A stretch of DNA of 64,000 nt from Lachnospira sp. UBA4346 (GCA_002394205.1 DGTC01000025.1:3638-67637); one strand, 5' to 3'. Counted from the first letter of the stretch, positions 34,331 through 43,230 are shown. Notes: generated by a model not told the origin, from the sequence alone. Numbers and translations: made by a program.

Positions 34331-35578
34331 TTATAATCTGTCTGCGGTTGTAATCTCTCCTGCGATTGCAGATGCTGTTACGGTTGCGGCAGATGCCAGA
34401 TATACGAAAGAATCCGGACTTCCTGCACGTCCCTTAAAATTACGTGTACCAGTACTAATTAAGACTTCATTTGCACCGATAACACCCTGACAGCTTCCCC
34501 AGCATACACTACAGTTCGGATTCATTACAATTGCTCCTGCCTGCATGAAAATTTCCAAAAGCCCTTCTTCTAATGCCTGTGTATACACTGCCTGACTCGC
34601 CGGAACAACTAAGAAACGTACCAATGGCGATACCTTTCTTCCCTTCAAAATCTCTGCTCCAACTCTTAAATCTTCAATACGTCCATTGTTGCATGAACCT
34701 AAGAACGCTTCATCAATCTTTGTTCCAAAACACTCCTTAGCTTCCACAACACTATCTACAAAATGTGGCTTTGCAACAATTGGCTTAATTGTGCTAAGGT
34801 CAATATCATATACTTTCGCAAAGTGTGCATCTTCATCACTCTTAAAAGAATGTTTCGGCTCTCTGCCATGTTCTTTTAAGTACTCTAATGTAATCTCATC
34901 TACTTCCATTAAAGCAGTCTTTGCACCGGCCTCTACACACAAGTTACAGATTGCAACACGATCACTGATAGAAAGTGTCTTCATTCCTTCCCCTGCAAAC
35001 TCCATTGCCATATAATTTGCACCATTTGCGCCAATCATCCCAATGATTGTAAGAATCAAATCTCTTGCATACACGCCTTCCGGTAATTTACCTGTCAGAT
35101 TAAAGCGAAGTGTTTCCGGTACAAGCACCCATGATTTTCCTGTTACCATCGCATACAAATAATCTGTACAGCCAACGCCCGTACCAAATGCACCCAATGC
35201 ACCATAAGCACATGTATGACTGTCCGCACCAAAAATAAGTTCGCCCGGACGTACATGATTCTCTATCATGACCTGATGACAGACACCTGCACCTTCATAG
35301 AACTGAATATGATGCTCCTTTGCAAAATCACGCATCTTTTTATGCGAGTTCGCTGTTTTTACACTGTCGCAAGGCACATTATGGTCTACTATCCACACCA
35401 ACTTGCTTACATCTGCAATTGTAGGATTTTTTAACTTGTTGTACATATCAATCGTCAGATGTGTTGTACCATCATTACTCATCAAATGATCTAATTCAAC
35501 TGTATGAATATCTCCCGGCTTCACTTCGGATACACCGGCGGCTGCCGCAATTATTTTCTCAGCAATTGTCATTCCCAT
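34331..35578 (-). CDS. 3-isopropylmalate dehydratase/homoaconitase-family large subunit (pair 1)
   Basis: 415 residues. It has the LeuC-family motifs MTIAEKIIA, WIVDHNVPC, FGADSHTCAYGALGAFGTG and ARDLILTIIG. The cluster region is altered: SCNNGRIEDL instead of SCTNGR, and NPNCSVCWGSCQGVIG instead of TCGPCLGG. All three cluster cysteines remain, so it should be active, but the changed residues near substrate suggest a different acid. Start at 35578 or 35572, with no strong ribosome site for either. It lies 270 bases after its small-subunit gene, a gap with no recognisable gene. Confidence 0.83.
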   Translation of the reverse strand: MGMTIAEKIIAAAAGVSEVKPGDIHTVELDHLMSNDGTTHLTIDMYNKLKNPTIADVSKLVWIVDHNVPCDSVKTANSHKKMRDFAKEHHIQFYEGAGVCHQVMIENHVRPGELIFGADSHTCAYGALGAFGTGVGCTDYLYAMVTGKSWVLVPETLRFNLTGKLPEGVYARDLILTIIGMIGANGANYMAMEFAGEGMKTLSISDRVAICNLCVEAGAKTALMEVDEITLEYLKEHGREPKHSFKSDEDAHFAKVYDIDLSTIKPIVAKPHFVDSVVEAKECFGTKIDEAFLGSCNNGRIEDLRVGAEILKGRKVSPLVRFLVVPASQAVYTQALEEGLLEIFMQAGAIVMNPNCSVCWGSCQGVIGANEVLISTGTRNFKGRAGSPDSFVYLASAATVTASAIAGEITTADRL

Positions 35579-35848
35579 CGCATCTAGCTACTACGAAATA
35601 TTTAATATGTTTCGCAGTTTTTCCTTTCCTAATCTTATTCTTGATTCCTATTGTTCTATGTCATTTCTATTTTCTATAATAAAACTGAACCATCACAGTC
35701 CCAATCTTTTCTATTTTCCAGCATCCAACATAAAACATTTTTTCTATCTTCTTTATTTCTTCCGCTAAACAATCATTCTGATATATTCAATGATTTCTTC
35801 TTGAATACTTTTTATTAGCTTCCAATGATTTTTCATAAAATCCTACAA

Positions 35849-36316
35849 CTATTTATTCAAAGAAGCAATAAGTCCGCCCTGATCTAAGATTCCCTGCATA
35901 TAAGCCGGAAGTTTGGTACATTCAAAATTCTTTCCATTTGCATGAACCACACCTTCTGTCAATTCTAATTCCATCTCATCCCCAGCTTCTACCCCTTCAT
36001 AGAGGTCTTTACAGACAATCACAGGAAGTCCGATATTGATGGCATTTCTATAGAAAATTCTTGCAAATGACTTTGCAACCACTGCCTTTACGCCCAATGC
36101 CTTTAATACGCTTGGTGCCTGCTCTCTTGATGAACCACAACCGAAATTCTCAGAAGCTACAATATAATCTCCCGGCTGTACCTTTGATGCAAATTCCTTA
36201 TCAAGAGATTCAAATGTATGCACTTTCATCTCATCAATTGTAGGAAATAATAAATACTGTGATGCGATAATCTGATCGGTATCTACATCTTTATCAAATT
36301 TAAAAACCTTCCCCAT
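35849..36316 (-). CDS. 3-isopropylmalate dehydratase/homoaconitase-family small subunit (pair 1)
   Basis: 155 residues from ATG 36316, fixed by AAGGAGAA. Motifs: DKDVDTDQIIASQYL, SENFGCGSSREQAP and SFARIFYRNAINIGLP. Partner of the large subunit at 34331. It follows the LysR gene by 55 bases and is probably cotranscribed with it or controlled by it. Confidence 0.85.
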   Translation of the reverse strand: MGKVFKFDKDVDTDQIIASQYLLFPTIDEMKVHTFESLDKEFASKVQPGDYIVASENFGCGSSREQAPSVLKALGVKAVVAKSFARIFYRNAINIGLPVIVCKDLYEGVEAGDEMELELTEGVVHANGKNFECTKLPAYMQGILDQGGLIASLNK

Positions 36317-36371
36317 ACCATTCTCCTTAATATATATATTATACAATTACTATTTTATTAATTTTGCTGAA

Positions 36372-37277
36372 TCATGCTTCTAATGTGCGATGTTGTACCC
36401 AGTCTTCTACATACTGTATGAAACACTGTGCACTGTCCGACGGCTTACTGTCTCTTCTCCATGCCAGAAAAATATTTCTGACAAATGTTTCATCCGCAAA
36501 TGGAACGACCGTTGTCGCTTCATCCGCATACTCTTTTGCCAAATAATCGGCAATGATTGCCACACACCAGTTCTTCTTGGCCGCTTCAACCAGAAGTGCT
36601 TCATCGCTAATTTCCATTTCCAGCTTTAATTTCAATCCACCTTTGGCGAAACGACTTACATTTACCGGAAAGAATGAGTATTCATGCCCCTTTAATGCAA
36701 CAGGCACATCATTCAAATCCTTATATTCAATCGCCTTTTTATTTGCCAGCGGATGATTCTTATTCATGACAACACAAAACTTGTGTGAAAAACAGAATAA
36801 CACCTGTAACAAATTCGCATCAATCGGCTCTGATAAAAATGCCAAATCAAGCTGCCCCTTATTCATCATCTCGTATATTGGATATTCCGGATATTCTACA
36901 AAGTTCAGGTGGATATTCGGATATTTCTCATAAAATCCCTGTATAAAATCCAATGTCAAATAACGCAGCACACCAAATGATGACGCAATTCTTAATACAA
37001 CAACATTATCATCCTTTTCTGATTGTTCTTTGCTATCCTGTCGAATCTGGTCAAACTGATACAAAATTACATTTGCACGCTCTTTTAGCTTATCTGCAAA
37101 ACGTGTTGGAAACAAACCATCTTTTGTGCGCACAAATAATGGTTCTCCCAACTCTTCTTCTAATCTGCTGATTGTCTTACTGACAGCTTGCGCAGACAGA
37201 TATAGTTCTTCTGCTGCCCTATGAATATTTCCTAACTGGTATACTTTCATAAAACATAAAAGATTTCTTTCGTTCAT
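36372..37277 (-). CDS. LysR-family transcriptional regulator
   Basis: 301 residues. N-terminal winged helix about 3-62 (NIHRAAEELYLSAQAVSKTISRLEEELGEPLFVR), then the periplasmic-binding-like effector domain (LRIASSFGVLRYLTLDFI, HKFCVVMNKNHPLANK). ATG 37277 is preferred because GGGAG is 7 bases away; the ATG at 37283 is too close. Probably senses a metabolite of the adjacent dehydratase pathway and controls those genes; direction and ligand are inferred. Confidence 0.88.
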   Translation of the reverse strand: MNERNLLCFMKVYQLGNIHRAAEELYLSAQAVSKTISRLEEELGEPLFVRTKDGLFPTRFADKLKERANVILYQFDQIRQDSKEQSEKDDNVVVLRIASSFGVLRYLTLDFIQGFYEKYPNIHLNFVEYPEYPIYEMMNKGQLDLAFLSEPIDANLLQVLFCFSHKFCVVMNKNHPLANKKAIEYKDLNDVPVALKGHEYSFFPVNVSRFAKGGLKLKLEMEISDEALLVEAAKKNWCVAIIADYLAKEYADEATTVVPFADETFVRNIFLAWRRDSKPSDSAQCFIQYVEDWVQHRTLEA

Positions 37278-37441
37278 ATACATGCTCCCTTCCGATGTCC
37301 CATTTATGAACTATATGTCTTTAAATATAACTTTTAGTATATCATATATAAAGAAATTTTTCCATAAGAACAATTCGGAAACTCGTTGTATACAATACTA
37401 TAACGAAACAATTTTCGGAAGGGGGTTTTTTATAAAGCAAA

Positions 37442-37481
37442 AACTGCCACAGGCAACGAAACTTCATCGCCTATGGCAGTT
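37442..37481 (-). terminator. Rho-independent terminator after ilvC
   Basis: 13-bp stem (37442-37454 with 37469-37481, one mismatch/wobble) followed by TTTTT on the minus strand. It separates ilvC from the LysR gene. Confidence 0.85.
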
Positions 37482-37546
37482 GTACGAATCTTTCGTCAAG
37501 CCATCATATAACTTTTATATGTACTCGTTCAAGATTATATTTTTAA

Positions 37547-38575
37547 TTAGTTGTTGATGAACTTGCTTGCTTCATCATTCCAGCTGTAAAGCTTTCTGAT
37601 TTCTTCACCAACTTCTTCTGATGGATGTTCAGCAGCTAACTTTCTCATAGCCTTGAAGTGAACCTGTCCGCCAGCTTCTGACATATCTAATAAGAATTCC
37701 TTCGCAAATGTACCATCCTGGATATCTGAAAGAATCTTCTTCATAGACTTCTTTGTCTCTTCTGTGATTAACTTAGGTCCTGTGATGTAATCGCCGTATT
37801 CAGCTGTATTAGAGATTGAATATCTCATTCCTGCGAAACCTGACTGATAAATTAAGTCTACGATTAACTTCATTTCGTGGATACATTCGAAGTATGCATT
37901 TCTTGGATCATAACCAGCTTCTACTAATGTTTCGAAACCAGCCTGCATTAATGCACAAACACCACCACAAAGAACAGCCTGCTCACCGAAAAGGTCTGTT
38001 TCTGTTTCTGTTCTGAATGTTGTTTCAAGAACACCAGCTCTTGCTCCACCAATACCTAATGCATAAGCAAGTGCCATTTCCTGAGCCTTACCTGTCTCAT
38101 CCTGTTCTACAGCTACAAGACAAGGAACACCCTTACCAGCCTGATATTCACTTCTTACTGTATGGCCCGGTCCCTTAGGAGCGATCATTGTTACGTCAAC
38201 ACCCTTAGGAGCCTTAATTAAACCGAAGTGTACGTTGAAACCGTGAGCGAACATTAACATGTTACCTGGTTCAAGATTTGGTTCAATTGCTTCCTTATAT
38301 AACTTAGCCTGTAATTCATCGTTGATAAGAATCATGATGATATCAGCCTTCTTAGCTGCTTCTGCTGATGTATATACTTCAAATCCCTGTGCTTCAGCCT
38401 TAGCCCATGACTTAGAACCTTCATAAAGACCGATGATTACGTGACATCCTGAATCCTTTAAGTTTAATGCATGTGCATGACCCTGGCTACCATAACCGAT
38501 AATAGCGATTGTCTTGCCATCTAATAATGATAAATTACAATCCTGCTGATAAAAAATCTTTGCTGTTTCTGCCAT
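37547..38575 (-). CDS. ilvC: Ketol-acid reductoisomerase (class I)
   Basis: 342 residues, class I length. It converts acetolactate and acetohydroxybutyrate to dihydroxy acids in Val/Ile/Leu synthesis using NAD(P)H and Mg2+. Visible: the nucleotide fold IAIIGYGSQGHAHALNLKDSG, the cofactor loop, MIAPKGPGHTVRSEY, and the metal/substrate region TETDLFGEQAVLCGG with ECIHEMKLIVDLIYQ. The ATG at 38575 follows AGGAGGAAG. It has its own candidate promoter and terminator, so it is probably monocistronic. Codon choice is more biased than in neighbours, which fits high expression. Confidence 0.97.
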   Translation of the reverse strand: MAETAKIFYQQDCNLSLLDGKTIAIIGYGSQGHAHALNLKDSGCHVIIGLYEGSKSWAKAEAQGFEVYTSAEAAKKADIIMILINDELQAKLYKEAIEPNLEPGNMLMFAHGFNVHFGLIKAPKGVDVTMIAPKGPGHTVRSEYQAGKGVPCLVAVEQDETGKAQEMALAYALGIGGARAGVLETTFRTETETDLFGEQAVLCGGVCALMQAGFETLVEAGYDPRNAYFECIHEMKLIVDLIYQSGFAGMRYSISNTAEYGDYITGPKLITEETKKSMKKILSDIQDGTFAKEFLLDMSEAGGQVHFKAMRKLAAEHPSEEVGEEIRKLYSWNDEASKFINN

Positions 38576-38619
38576 TTTTTACTTCCTCCTGAACTTTAAT
38601 GATTTAAACTGTTATCAGT

Positions 38620-38649
38620 ATAATATGTTTCTTAAAAAAAAGCTATCAA
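38620..38649 (-). promoter_or_regulatory. Candidate promoter of ilvC
   Basis: TTGATA (38644-38649), 18-base spacer, TATTAT (38620-38625) on the minus strand, 45 bases before the start codon. The -35 box lies inside the 3' arm of the upstream terminator. Confidence 0.5.
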
Positions 38650-38687
38650 CCTTTTGCATTTTTACATCCACTTTTGATTGATAGCTT
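38634..38687 (-). terminator. Terminator between flavodoxin and ilvC (possible attenuator)
   Basis: 10-bp perfect stem (38640-38649 with 38678-38687, loop 28) followed by eight T on the minus strand. It is 170 bases after the flavodoxin stop and 59 bases before ilvC, so it either ends the flavodoxin transcript or attenuates ilvC. No Leu/Val/Ile-rich leader peptide or T-box was found. Confidence 0.75.
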
Positions 38688-38856
38688 ACTTGACGAATAT
38701 TATGTTATACTTCTGAATTTTTTCAGATTATTTATCTTTTGTTTCTTCTTTTGATTATTTCTATTATTTCTATCGTTTCTTTCGATTCATTGTTATCTTT
38801 TGCCTGCTGCAAGCACCAAAAACGCATGCGCACTTTCTTCTCATGCAATATGTTGA

Positions 38857-39288
38857 TTAAATAGCTGCTAACGCCTTACCGACCGCCTTGCACTGTTCTA
38901 ATATATCATCATCCGGTGCATCATTACAGATAATACCTTCTCCCTGTACAAGCTCTGCACCGGCTGCTTTCATTCTGTCTTCCCAGTCACGCATCCACTG
39001 ACCGTCTCCCCAGCCATAAGAACCGAATAATACAATCTTCTTACCGGCAGCAATCTTTTCAACCTCTGCCACAAATGGTTCCATTTCCATCTCTTCTAAG
39101 ACTTCTGCTCCCATCGCAGGGCATCCCAATGCAAATGCCGCTTCGTCCTTTAATGTATCAACAGACGCTGCATCTACTGATACAACTTCTGCCTCTCCGC
39201 CTGCTGCCTGAATTCCTTCGCCAACAGCTTCTGCCATTGACTGTGTATTTCCTGTCTGTGACCAGTACACTACAGATACCTTACTCAT
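38857..39288 (-). CDS. Short-chain flavodoxin
   Basis: 143 residues. The FMN phosphate loop is SQTGNTQSMAEAV (about 10-22), and the isoalloxazine loops are GCPAMGAEVL and FGSYGWGDGQWMRDW. A small acidic electron carrier that can replace ferredoxin. The ATG at 39288 follows GGAGGACAGG. A 6-6-6 inverted repeat (AGTTAG/CTAACT, 39318-39335) in its promoter region may be an operator. Confidence 0.95.
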   Translation of the reverse strand: MSKVSVVYWSQTGNTQSMAEAVGEGIQAAGGEAEVVSVDAASVDTLKDEAAFALGCPAMGAEVLEEMEMEPFVAEVEKIAAGKKIVLFGSYGWGDGQWMRDWEDRMKAAGAELVQGEGIICNDAPDDDILEQCKAVGKALAAI

Positions 39289-39317
39289 TTACCTGTCCTC
39301 CATACAATTATTTATTT

Positions 39318-39335
39318 AGTTAGTTATTTCTAACT
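39318..39335. promoter_or_regulatory. Inverted repeat upstream of flavodoxin
   Basis: AGTTAG, six bases, CTAACT, located 30-47 bases before the start codon. It does not match a Fur box I know; possible operator. Confidence 0.3.
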
Positions 39336-39419
39336 CTGTTTTATCGTATGGAATTTTTAGAAAAAAGTCAACGCTGTTATTGATTCATTTTTATCATAGA
39401 TAGAATTTATCAGTTGGTC

Positions 39420-39833
39420 TTATGTTCTCTTCGTAAATTCAATCCGACACTTCGGACACTTGATGCTGATATTTCCTTTTCCCCTCGGTACCCTGATTTT
39501 CTGTGAACAGCTTGGGCACTTAAATATCACATGTGTCTTACGGTCTTTGCAGCGAAATATAAATTTGTTGAATCTTCCTAATACTTTATATTTTACCTTT
39601 AAGTACACTTCATTTTCATGGTATCTTTTTGAAATATTTTTCGAAAAAGCACGATAATATGTATAAAGCAATCCTATCAATGCTATAAAATATAATATAG
39701 AACTATTCGTGAATAATGTAAATAAAAGCAAAACAAATGTTATATATATGATGAACTTTGACATGTGATCCATGCCATATCTTCCATACATAAACTTTGC
39801 AAGCTTTCTCCTAAAATTCTCCATAAATTTCAT
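39420..39833 (-). CDS. Membrane protein with C-terminal zinc ribbon
   Basis: 137 residues: a basic N-terminus, a hydrophobic hairpin at about 28-62 (two spans), a basic middle segment and a C-terminal zinc ribbon CPSC-x16-CPKC. Such small zinc-ribbon membrane proteins are common and uncharacterised in Lachnospiraceae. Start ATG 39833 or 39824, with AAAGG upstream of the first. Same strand as the phosphodiesterase but 93 bases away. Confidence 0.7.
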   Translation of the reverse strand: MKFMENFRRKLAKFMYGRYGMDHMSKFIIYITFVLLLFTLFTNSSILYFIALIGLLYTYYRAFSKNISKRYHENEVYLKVKYKVLGRFNKFIFRCKDRKTHVIFKCPSCSQKIRVPRGKGNISIKCPKCRIEFTKRT

Positions 39834-39926
39834 GCATAACCTTTCTAAAATCTTAAGTCTACTCTATCACATCTATGGTTATATGCAATTAAAATTGTAT
39901 AAATTTTTATAATCTTTTGTTACTTA

Positions 39927-40469
39927 TCACGAATTTTTTTCCATATAAATTGCTCCGTCTATATCTTTCCAATAGAATTTATCTGAAAAAATCATATAGC
40001 TATGTGCAGAATTTTCTTTTGGTATTGAGACAGAACCAGGATTCAAATATGTATAATGTTCTTTCTCTTCAATCTTTGGAACATGTGTATGTCCACACAG
40101 CAGATATGCCCCTTCTGAAATCGCAGGCATATTTTTCTCATCTAACTTATGACCATGCACCAATACAAACTCTGTATCATTCACATACAGACACGCCTGT
40201 TCACATAACACATTGAAATCTAACACCATCTGATCTACTTCTGTATCACAATTTCCTCTTACGCAGATAATCTTATCTTTCAGAGGATTCAGCATTGCAA
40301 TTACTTCTTTCGGTGCATATTCTTTTGGCAAATCATTTCTTGGTCCATGATATAAAATATCTCCTAACAGCACCAACTTGTCCGGCTGTTCTTCCTCGAA
40401 TCGTTCTAATAATTTTCTACAATAATATGCAGAACCATGAATGTCCGATGCAATCATTATCTTCTTCAT
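39927..40469 (-). CDS. YfcE/MJ0936-type metallophosphodiesterase
   Basis: 180 residues from ATG 40469, chosen for GGAGA upstream. Calcineurin-like metal motifs: ASDIHGS, LLGDILYHGPRND, VRGNCD, LVHGH and CGHTHVP. YfcE-family enzymes hydrolyse phosphodiesters; the physiological substrate is unknown. Cytosolic. It lies downstream of the acidic LiaF-like protein gene by about 135 bases. Confidence 0.9.
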   Translation of the reverse strand: MKKIMIASDIHGSAYYCRKLLERFEEEQPDKLVLLGDILYHGPRNDLPKEYAPKEVIAMLNPLKDKIICVRGNCDTEVDQMVLDFNVLCEQACLYVNDTEFVLVHGHKLDEKNMPAISEGAYLLCGHTHVPKIEEKEHYTYLNPGSVSIPKENSAHSYMIFSDKFYWKDIDGAIYMEKNS

Positions 40470-40604
40470 AGGATGTCTCCATTTCTGTACTTGATACGTG
40501 ATATGAATATTTTCTATCAACTATCTGTTGATGATGCGTGATACGCTTCCCTCAACGCTGTGATTGGGAATTTGAAAATATATCCAACTCACACCAATGT
40601 GCTA

Positions 40605-41252
40605 TTACTGAATTTCTTCAATATTTAATTCTTCCGCAGCTGCTTCGTCCACTTCTTTCTTCTCCTCTGCCTGCTCTTTTGAAATTTCAGATGCATCTTC
40701 CTCTAAAACATCCTCTTCTATTTCTGCATCATCTTCCACAACAAAGTCATCATCTGTAAAATCTTCAAAATCGTCGTCATCATCTACATAGAAATTTACC
40801 GGAATAATTTCTACATTACTGCATGTTGCCTTACCGATAATATATACTGTATGAACACCTTCTTCATCTACATTATCTACGAGATTCTTTACTCCACTAA
40901 ATGTCTTTTCAATATCATCTGCAGCATTTACACCTTCCGGTAAGATAATTGTAAGCATACTGGCTGTACTTGTGAAATTAATGTAAACGTCCTTTTCAAA
41001 TACAGCAAGTCCTAAATCGATGACTGCTTTTGCACCAACAGTTTTTACTTCACAACCTGTAAATTCCTCATCTTCGATTTCTACAACCTTTTTTTCACAG
41101 ATTGCATTGTACTTCTTAATTTCTGCATCAATACTGTCCTGTTCTTCCTGTGTAAACTTTTCTTTTACATTCTTATACTTATCATATCCTACTTTACCTG
41201 CTACTGCGAGTGCTCCTAAACCTGCTACTGTTTTTGCGAATTTTTTTGCCAT
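40605..41252 (-). CDS. Hypothetical protein with LiaF-like beta domain and acidic tail
   Basis: 215 residues. N-terminal AKTVAGLGALAVAGKVGYDKY is a weak hydrophobic segment, followed by a helical linker. The middle (about 85-155, VYINFTSTASMLTIILPEGVN to GVHTVYIIGKATCSNVEIIPV) has the alternating pattern of the LiaF/DUF2154-type 'toast rack' beta domain. The last 60 residues are almost all Asp/Glu. No catalytic motif. Good GAAGGA ribosome site at 41252. The LiaF-like reading is tentative; a cell-envelope-associated role is only a suggestion. Confidence 0.55.
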   Translation of the reverse strand: MAKKFAKTVAGLGALAVAGKVGYDKYKNVKEKFTQEEQDSIDAEIKKYNAICEKKVVEIEDEEFTGCEVKTVGAKAVIDLGLAVFEKDVYINFTSTASMLTIILPEGVNAADDIEKTFSGVKNLVDNVDEEGVHTVYIIGKATCSNVEIIPVNFYVDDDDDFEDFTDDDFVVEDDAEIEEDVLEEDASEISKEQAEEKKEVDEAAAEELNIEEIQ

Positions 41253-41347
41253 ATCTTCTCTTTCCTTCCTGCAATTCTAAATTGCACACATAATATTATT
41301 GTATTCACAACGTTCTCGTTCTATTCTCATCTTTTGTCTTATTTCAA

Positions 41348-42004
41348 CTATTGCTGTGCTTTGCCTGCTTCTTCTGCCTGTGCCTGCTCTTTTGCAAACA
41401 CGCATCCGCAATAATTCTGACGATATAAATGATATTCTTTTGACAATTCAATCGAATGTTTATAGCCTTCTTTTTTCTTAAAATCAGATAATAAATACGT
41501 TGTACCTGTCTCCTCTGCACATTTAAGGCCTATCTGATTCAGCTTCACACTATTCTTTAACGGACTAATCGTAAGCGTTGTCGTAAAATAATCGAAGCCT
41601 TTCTCGGCTGCCAACTGTGCAGTCTTGCGCAATCGCAATTCATAACACAGAAAGCAACGCTCTCCACCCTCTTTACAATGTTCATATCCTTTTACCGTCT
41701 GGTAATATGTTGCTGTATCATAATCTCCTTCAATAAACGAAACCGGATACTTCGCAGGATACTCCTCGATGAAACGCTTCTGTTCTATGACACGTTTACG
41801 ATACTCCTCTTCATAAGAGATATTTGGATTATAATAAAATACCGTAATCTTAAAATAATCTGACAGGTATGCAATCACATGACTGCTGCAGGGTGCACAG
41901 CAACTATGTAATAAGAGTGTCGGAACCTCTCCTTTTTTCTGAAAATCTGCTATTTTTTTATCTAATTCTTTCTGAAAATTCCGCTGTTCAAATGGAATTG
42001 CCAT
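41348..42004 (-). CDS. queH: Epoxyqueuosine reductase QueH
   Basis: 218 residues. LLHSCCAPCSSH gives the first Cys pair of the DUF208/QueH family, later GGERCFLCYELRL and YCGCVFA give the others, binding an Fe-S cluster and metal. QueH reduces epoxyqueuosine to queuosine in tRNA and replaces QueG. ATG 42004 is preferred; a TTG at 42010 is possible with the same AGGAG. It follows hisC by 14 bases and is likely cotranscribed with it. Confidence 0.9.
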   Translation of the reverse strand: MAIPFEQRNFQKELDKKIADFQKKGEVPTLLLHSCCAPCSSHVIAYLSDYFKITVFYYNPNISYEEEYRKRVIEQKRFIEEYPAKYPVSFIEGDYDTATYYQTVKGYEHCKEGGERCFLCYELRLRKTAQLAAEKGFDYFTTTLTISPLKNSVKLNQIGLKCAEETGTTYLLSDFKKKEGYKHSIELSKEYHLYRQNYCGCVFAKEQAQAEEAGKAQQ

Positions 42005-42018
42005 AAACAACTATCTCC

Positions 42019-43080
42019 TTATGCTCCTACAATTTCTGAAAGTGCTTCAAACAGCTTGTCCATCTGCTCTTTCGTTCCAATTGTAATTCTTAAATAATTA
42101 TCAATCAGTGGTTTCTTAAAATAACGTACATAAATATTCCGCTCTTTTAATGCTGTAAATATCTGCTCTGCCGGCACACTCTGATGTGTTGCAAAAATAA
42201 AGTTTGCCTTTGATTCCGGATAGGTAAATCCTAACTCTGTAAGACGTTTTGCACTGTATTCTCTTGTTTCGATAATCTTACCGATACATTCTTTGAAATA
42301 TGCATCATCCTTAACTGCTTCTACGCCATACGCAAGAGAAGTGACATTCATTGTATAAGAATTGAATGAATATTTTACATCATTTAATGCCTTAATCAGT
42401 TTCTCATTACCAAATGCATAACCGATACGCATACCAGCCATTGAACGTGACTTAGAAAATGTCTGTACCACTAATACATTTTCATATTTATTGACAAAAT
42501 CAATCGCTGACTGTCCGCCAAAATCGATATATGCCTCGTCAATAATCACAACAACATCCTGATTATGCTTGATAATATCTTCTACCGCGCTCAATTCCAT
42601 ATATTTAGCTGTTGGAGCGTTCGGATTTGGGAAAATGACACCGCCATTTTCCTTATAATAATCCTCCGGAACAATCTCAAACTTATCATTCAACGCCGGT
42701 GTTTCATAAGGAATACGATACAAATCAGCCCACACACTATAGAATGAATAGGTGATATTAGGGAATAGAATCGGTTTATTTCCATTAAAGAATGTCATAA
42801 AACACATCGAAATAACATCATCAGAACCAACACCGACAAACACCTGATTGCAATTCATTCCATAGTGATCTGCAATCACATTTACAAGGTCTGCCGCTTC
42901 TGGATCCGGGTACAGGCGCAGTCTGTCAAAATCCAATGCCTTTGCTGCTTCTACCGCCTTTGGTGTTGGCGGATATGGATTCTCATTGGTATTCAATTTA
43001 ATCACATTCGCAGCCTTTGGCTGTTCTCCCGGTACATATGGTTCTACTGTTCTGATATTCTTCTCCCACTCTCTCATCAT
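42019..43080 (-). CDS. hisC: Histidinol-phosphate aminotransferase
   Basis: 353-residue PLP enzyme of aminotransferase class I/II. The sequence shows KLNTNENPYPPTP at the N-terminus, GVGSDDVI, NPNAPTAKY, IIDEAYIDF and the PLP lysine in TFSKSRSMAGMRIGYAFG, then ANFIFATH and VRYFKKP. It transaminates imidazole-acetol phosphate in histidine synthesis. No other his gene is near; such isolated HisC proteins may also act on aromatic amino acids. It has a strong promoter and an inverted repeat upstream. Confidence 0.93.
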   Translation of the reverse strand: MMREWEKNIRTVEPYVPGEQPKAANVIKLNTNENPYPPTPKAVEAAKALDFDRLRLYPDPEAADLVNVIADHYGMNCNQVFVGVGSDDVISMCFMTFFNGNKPILFPNITYSFYSVWADLYRIPYETPALNDKFEIVPEDYYKENGGVIFPNPNAPTAKYMELSAVEDIIKHNQDVVVIIDEAYIDFGGQSAIDFVNKYENVLVVQTFSKSRSMAGMRIGYAFGNEKLIKALNDVKYSFNSYTMNVTSLAYGVEAVKDDAYFKECIGKIIETREYSAKRLTELGFTYPESKANFIFATHQSVPAEQIFTALKERNIYVRYFKKPLIDNYLRITIGTKEQMDKLFEALSEIVGA

Positions 43081-43128
43081 TCTTCCTGCCTCTCTTCAAT
43101 ATATCTGTGCTATGTACAAATTTAGTAT

Positions 43129-43142
43129 GTGAAACATTTCAC
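43129..43142. promoter_or_regulatory. Inverted repeat in the hisC leader
   Basis: GTGAAA-CA-TTTCAC, a 14-base palindrome about 50 bases before hisC and downstream of its promoter. Operator-like; no known regulator consensus recognised. Confidence 0.4.
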
Positions 43143-43201
43143 AATTCATATCCACACAGCTTCACTATTATCATATGAATTTGAAAACTTATTTGCATAT
43201 T

Positions 43202-43230
43202 ATTATACTGAACTTTGCAAGGTTGTGCAA
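43202..43230 (-). promoter_or_regulatory. Sigma-A promoter of hisC
   Basis: TTGCAC (43225-43230), exact 17-base spacer, TATAAT (43202-43207) on the minus strand, about 120 bases before the start codon. Confidence 0.75.

Noticed and set aside
35579..35848. Possible small gene between the pair 1 subunits
   Set aside because: The gap is AT-rich with no ORF that has both a ribosome site and plausible composition.
32456..38575. T-box leader for the branched-chain amino acid genes
   Set aside because: No AGGGTGG-x-ACCGCG-like T-box core was found upstream of the leu-type genes or ilvC.
38603..38659. Short ORF overlapping the terminator before ilvC, considered as a leader peptide
   Set aside because: On careful reading the frame ends early and is not enriched in Leu/Ile/Val; the ribosome site is weak.
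38761..38845. 24-codon ORF between flavodoxin and ilvC
   Set aside because: Arg/Cys/Lys-rich, no branched-chain codons clustered, no clear ribosome site.
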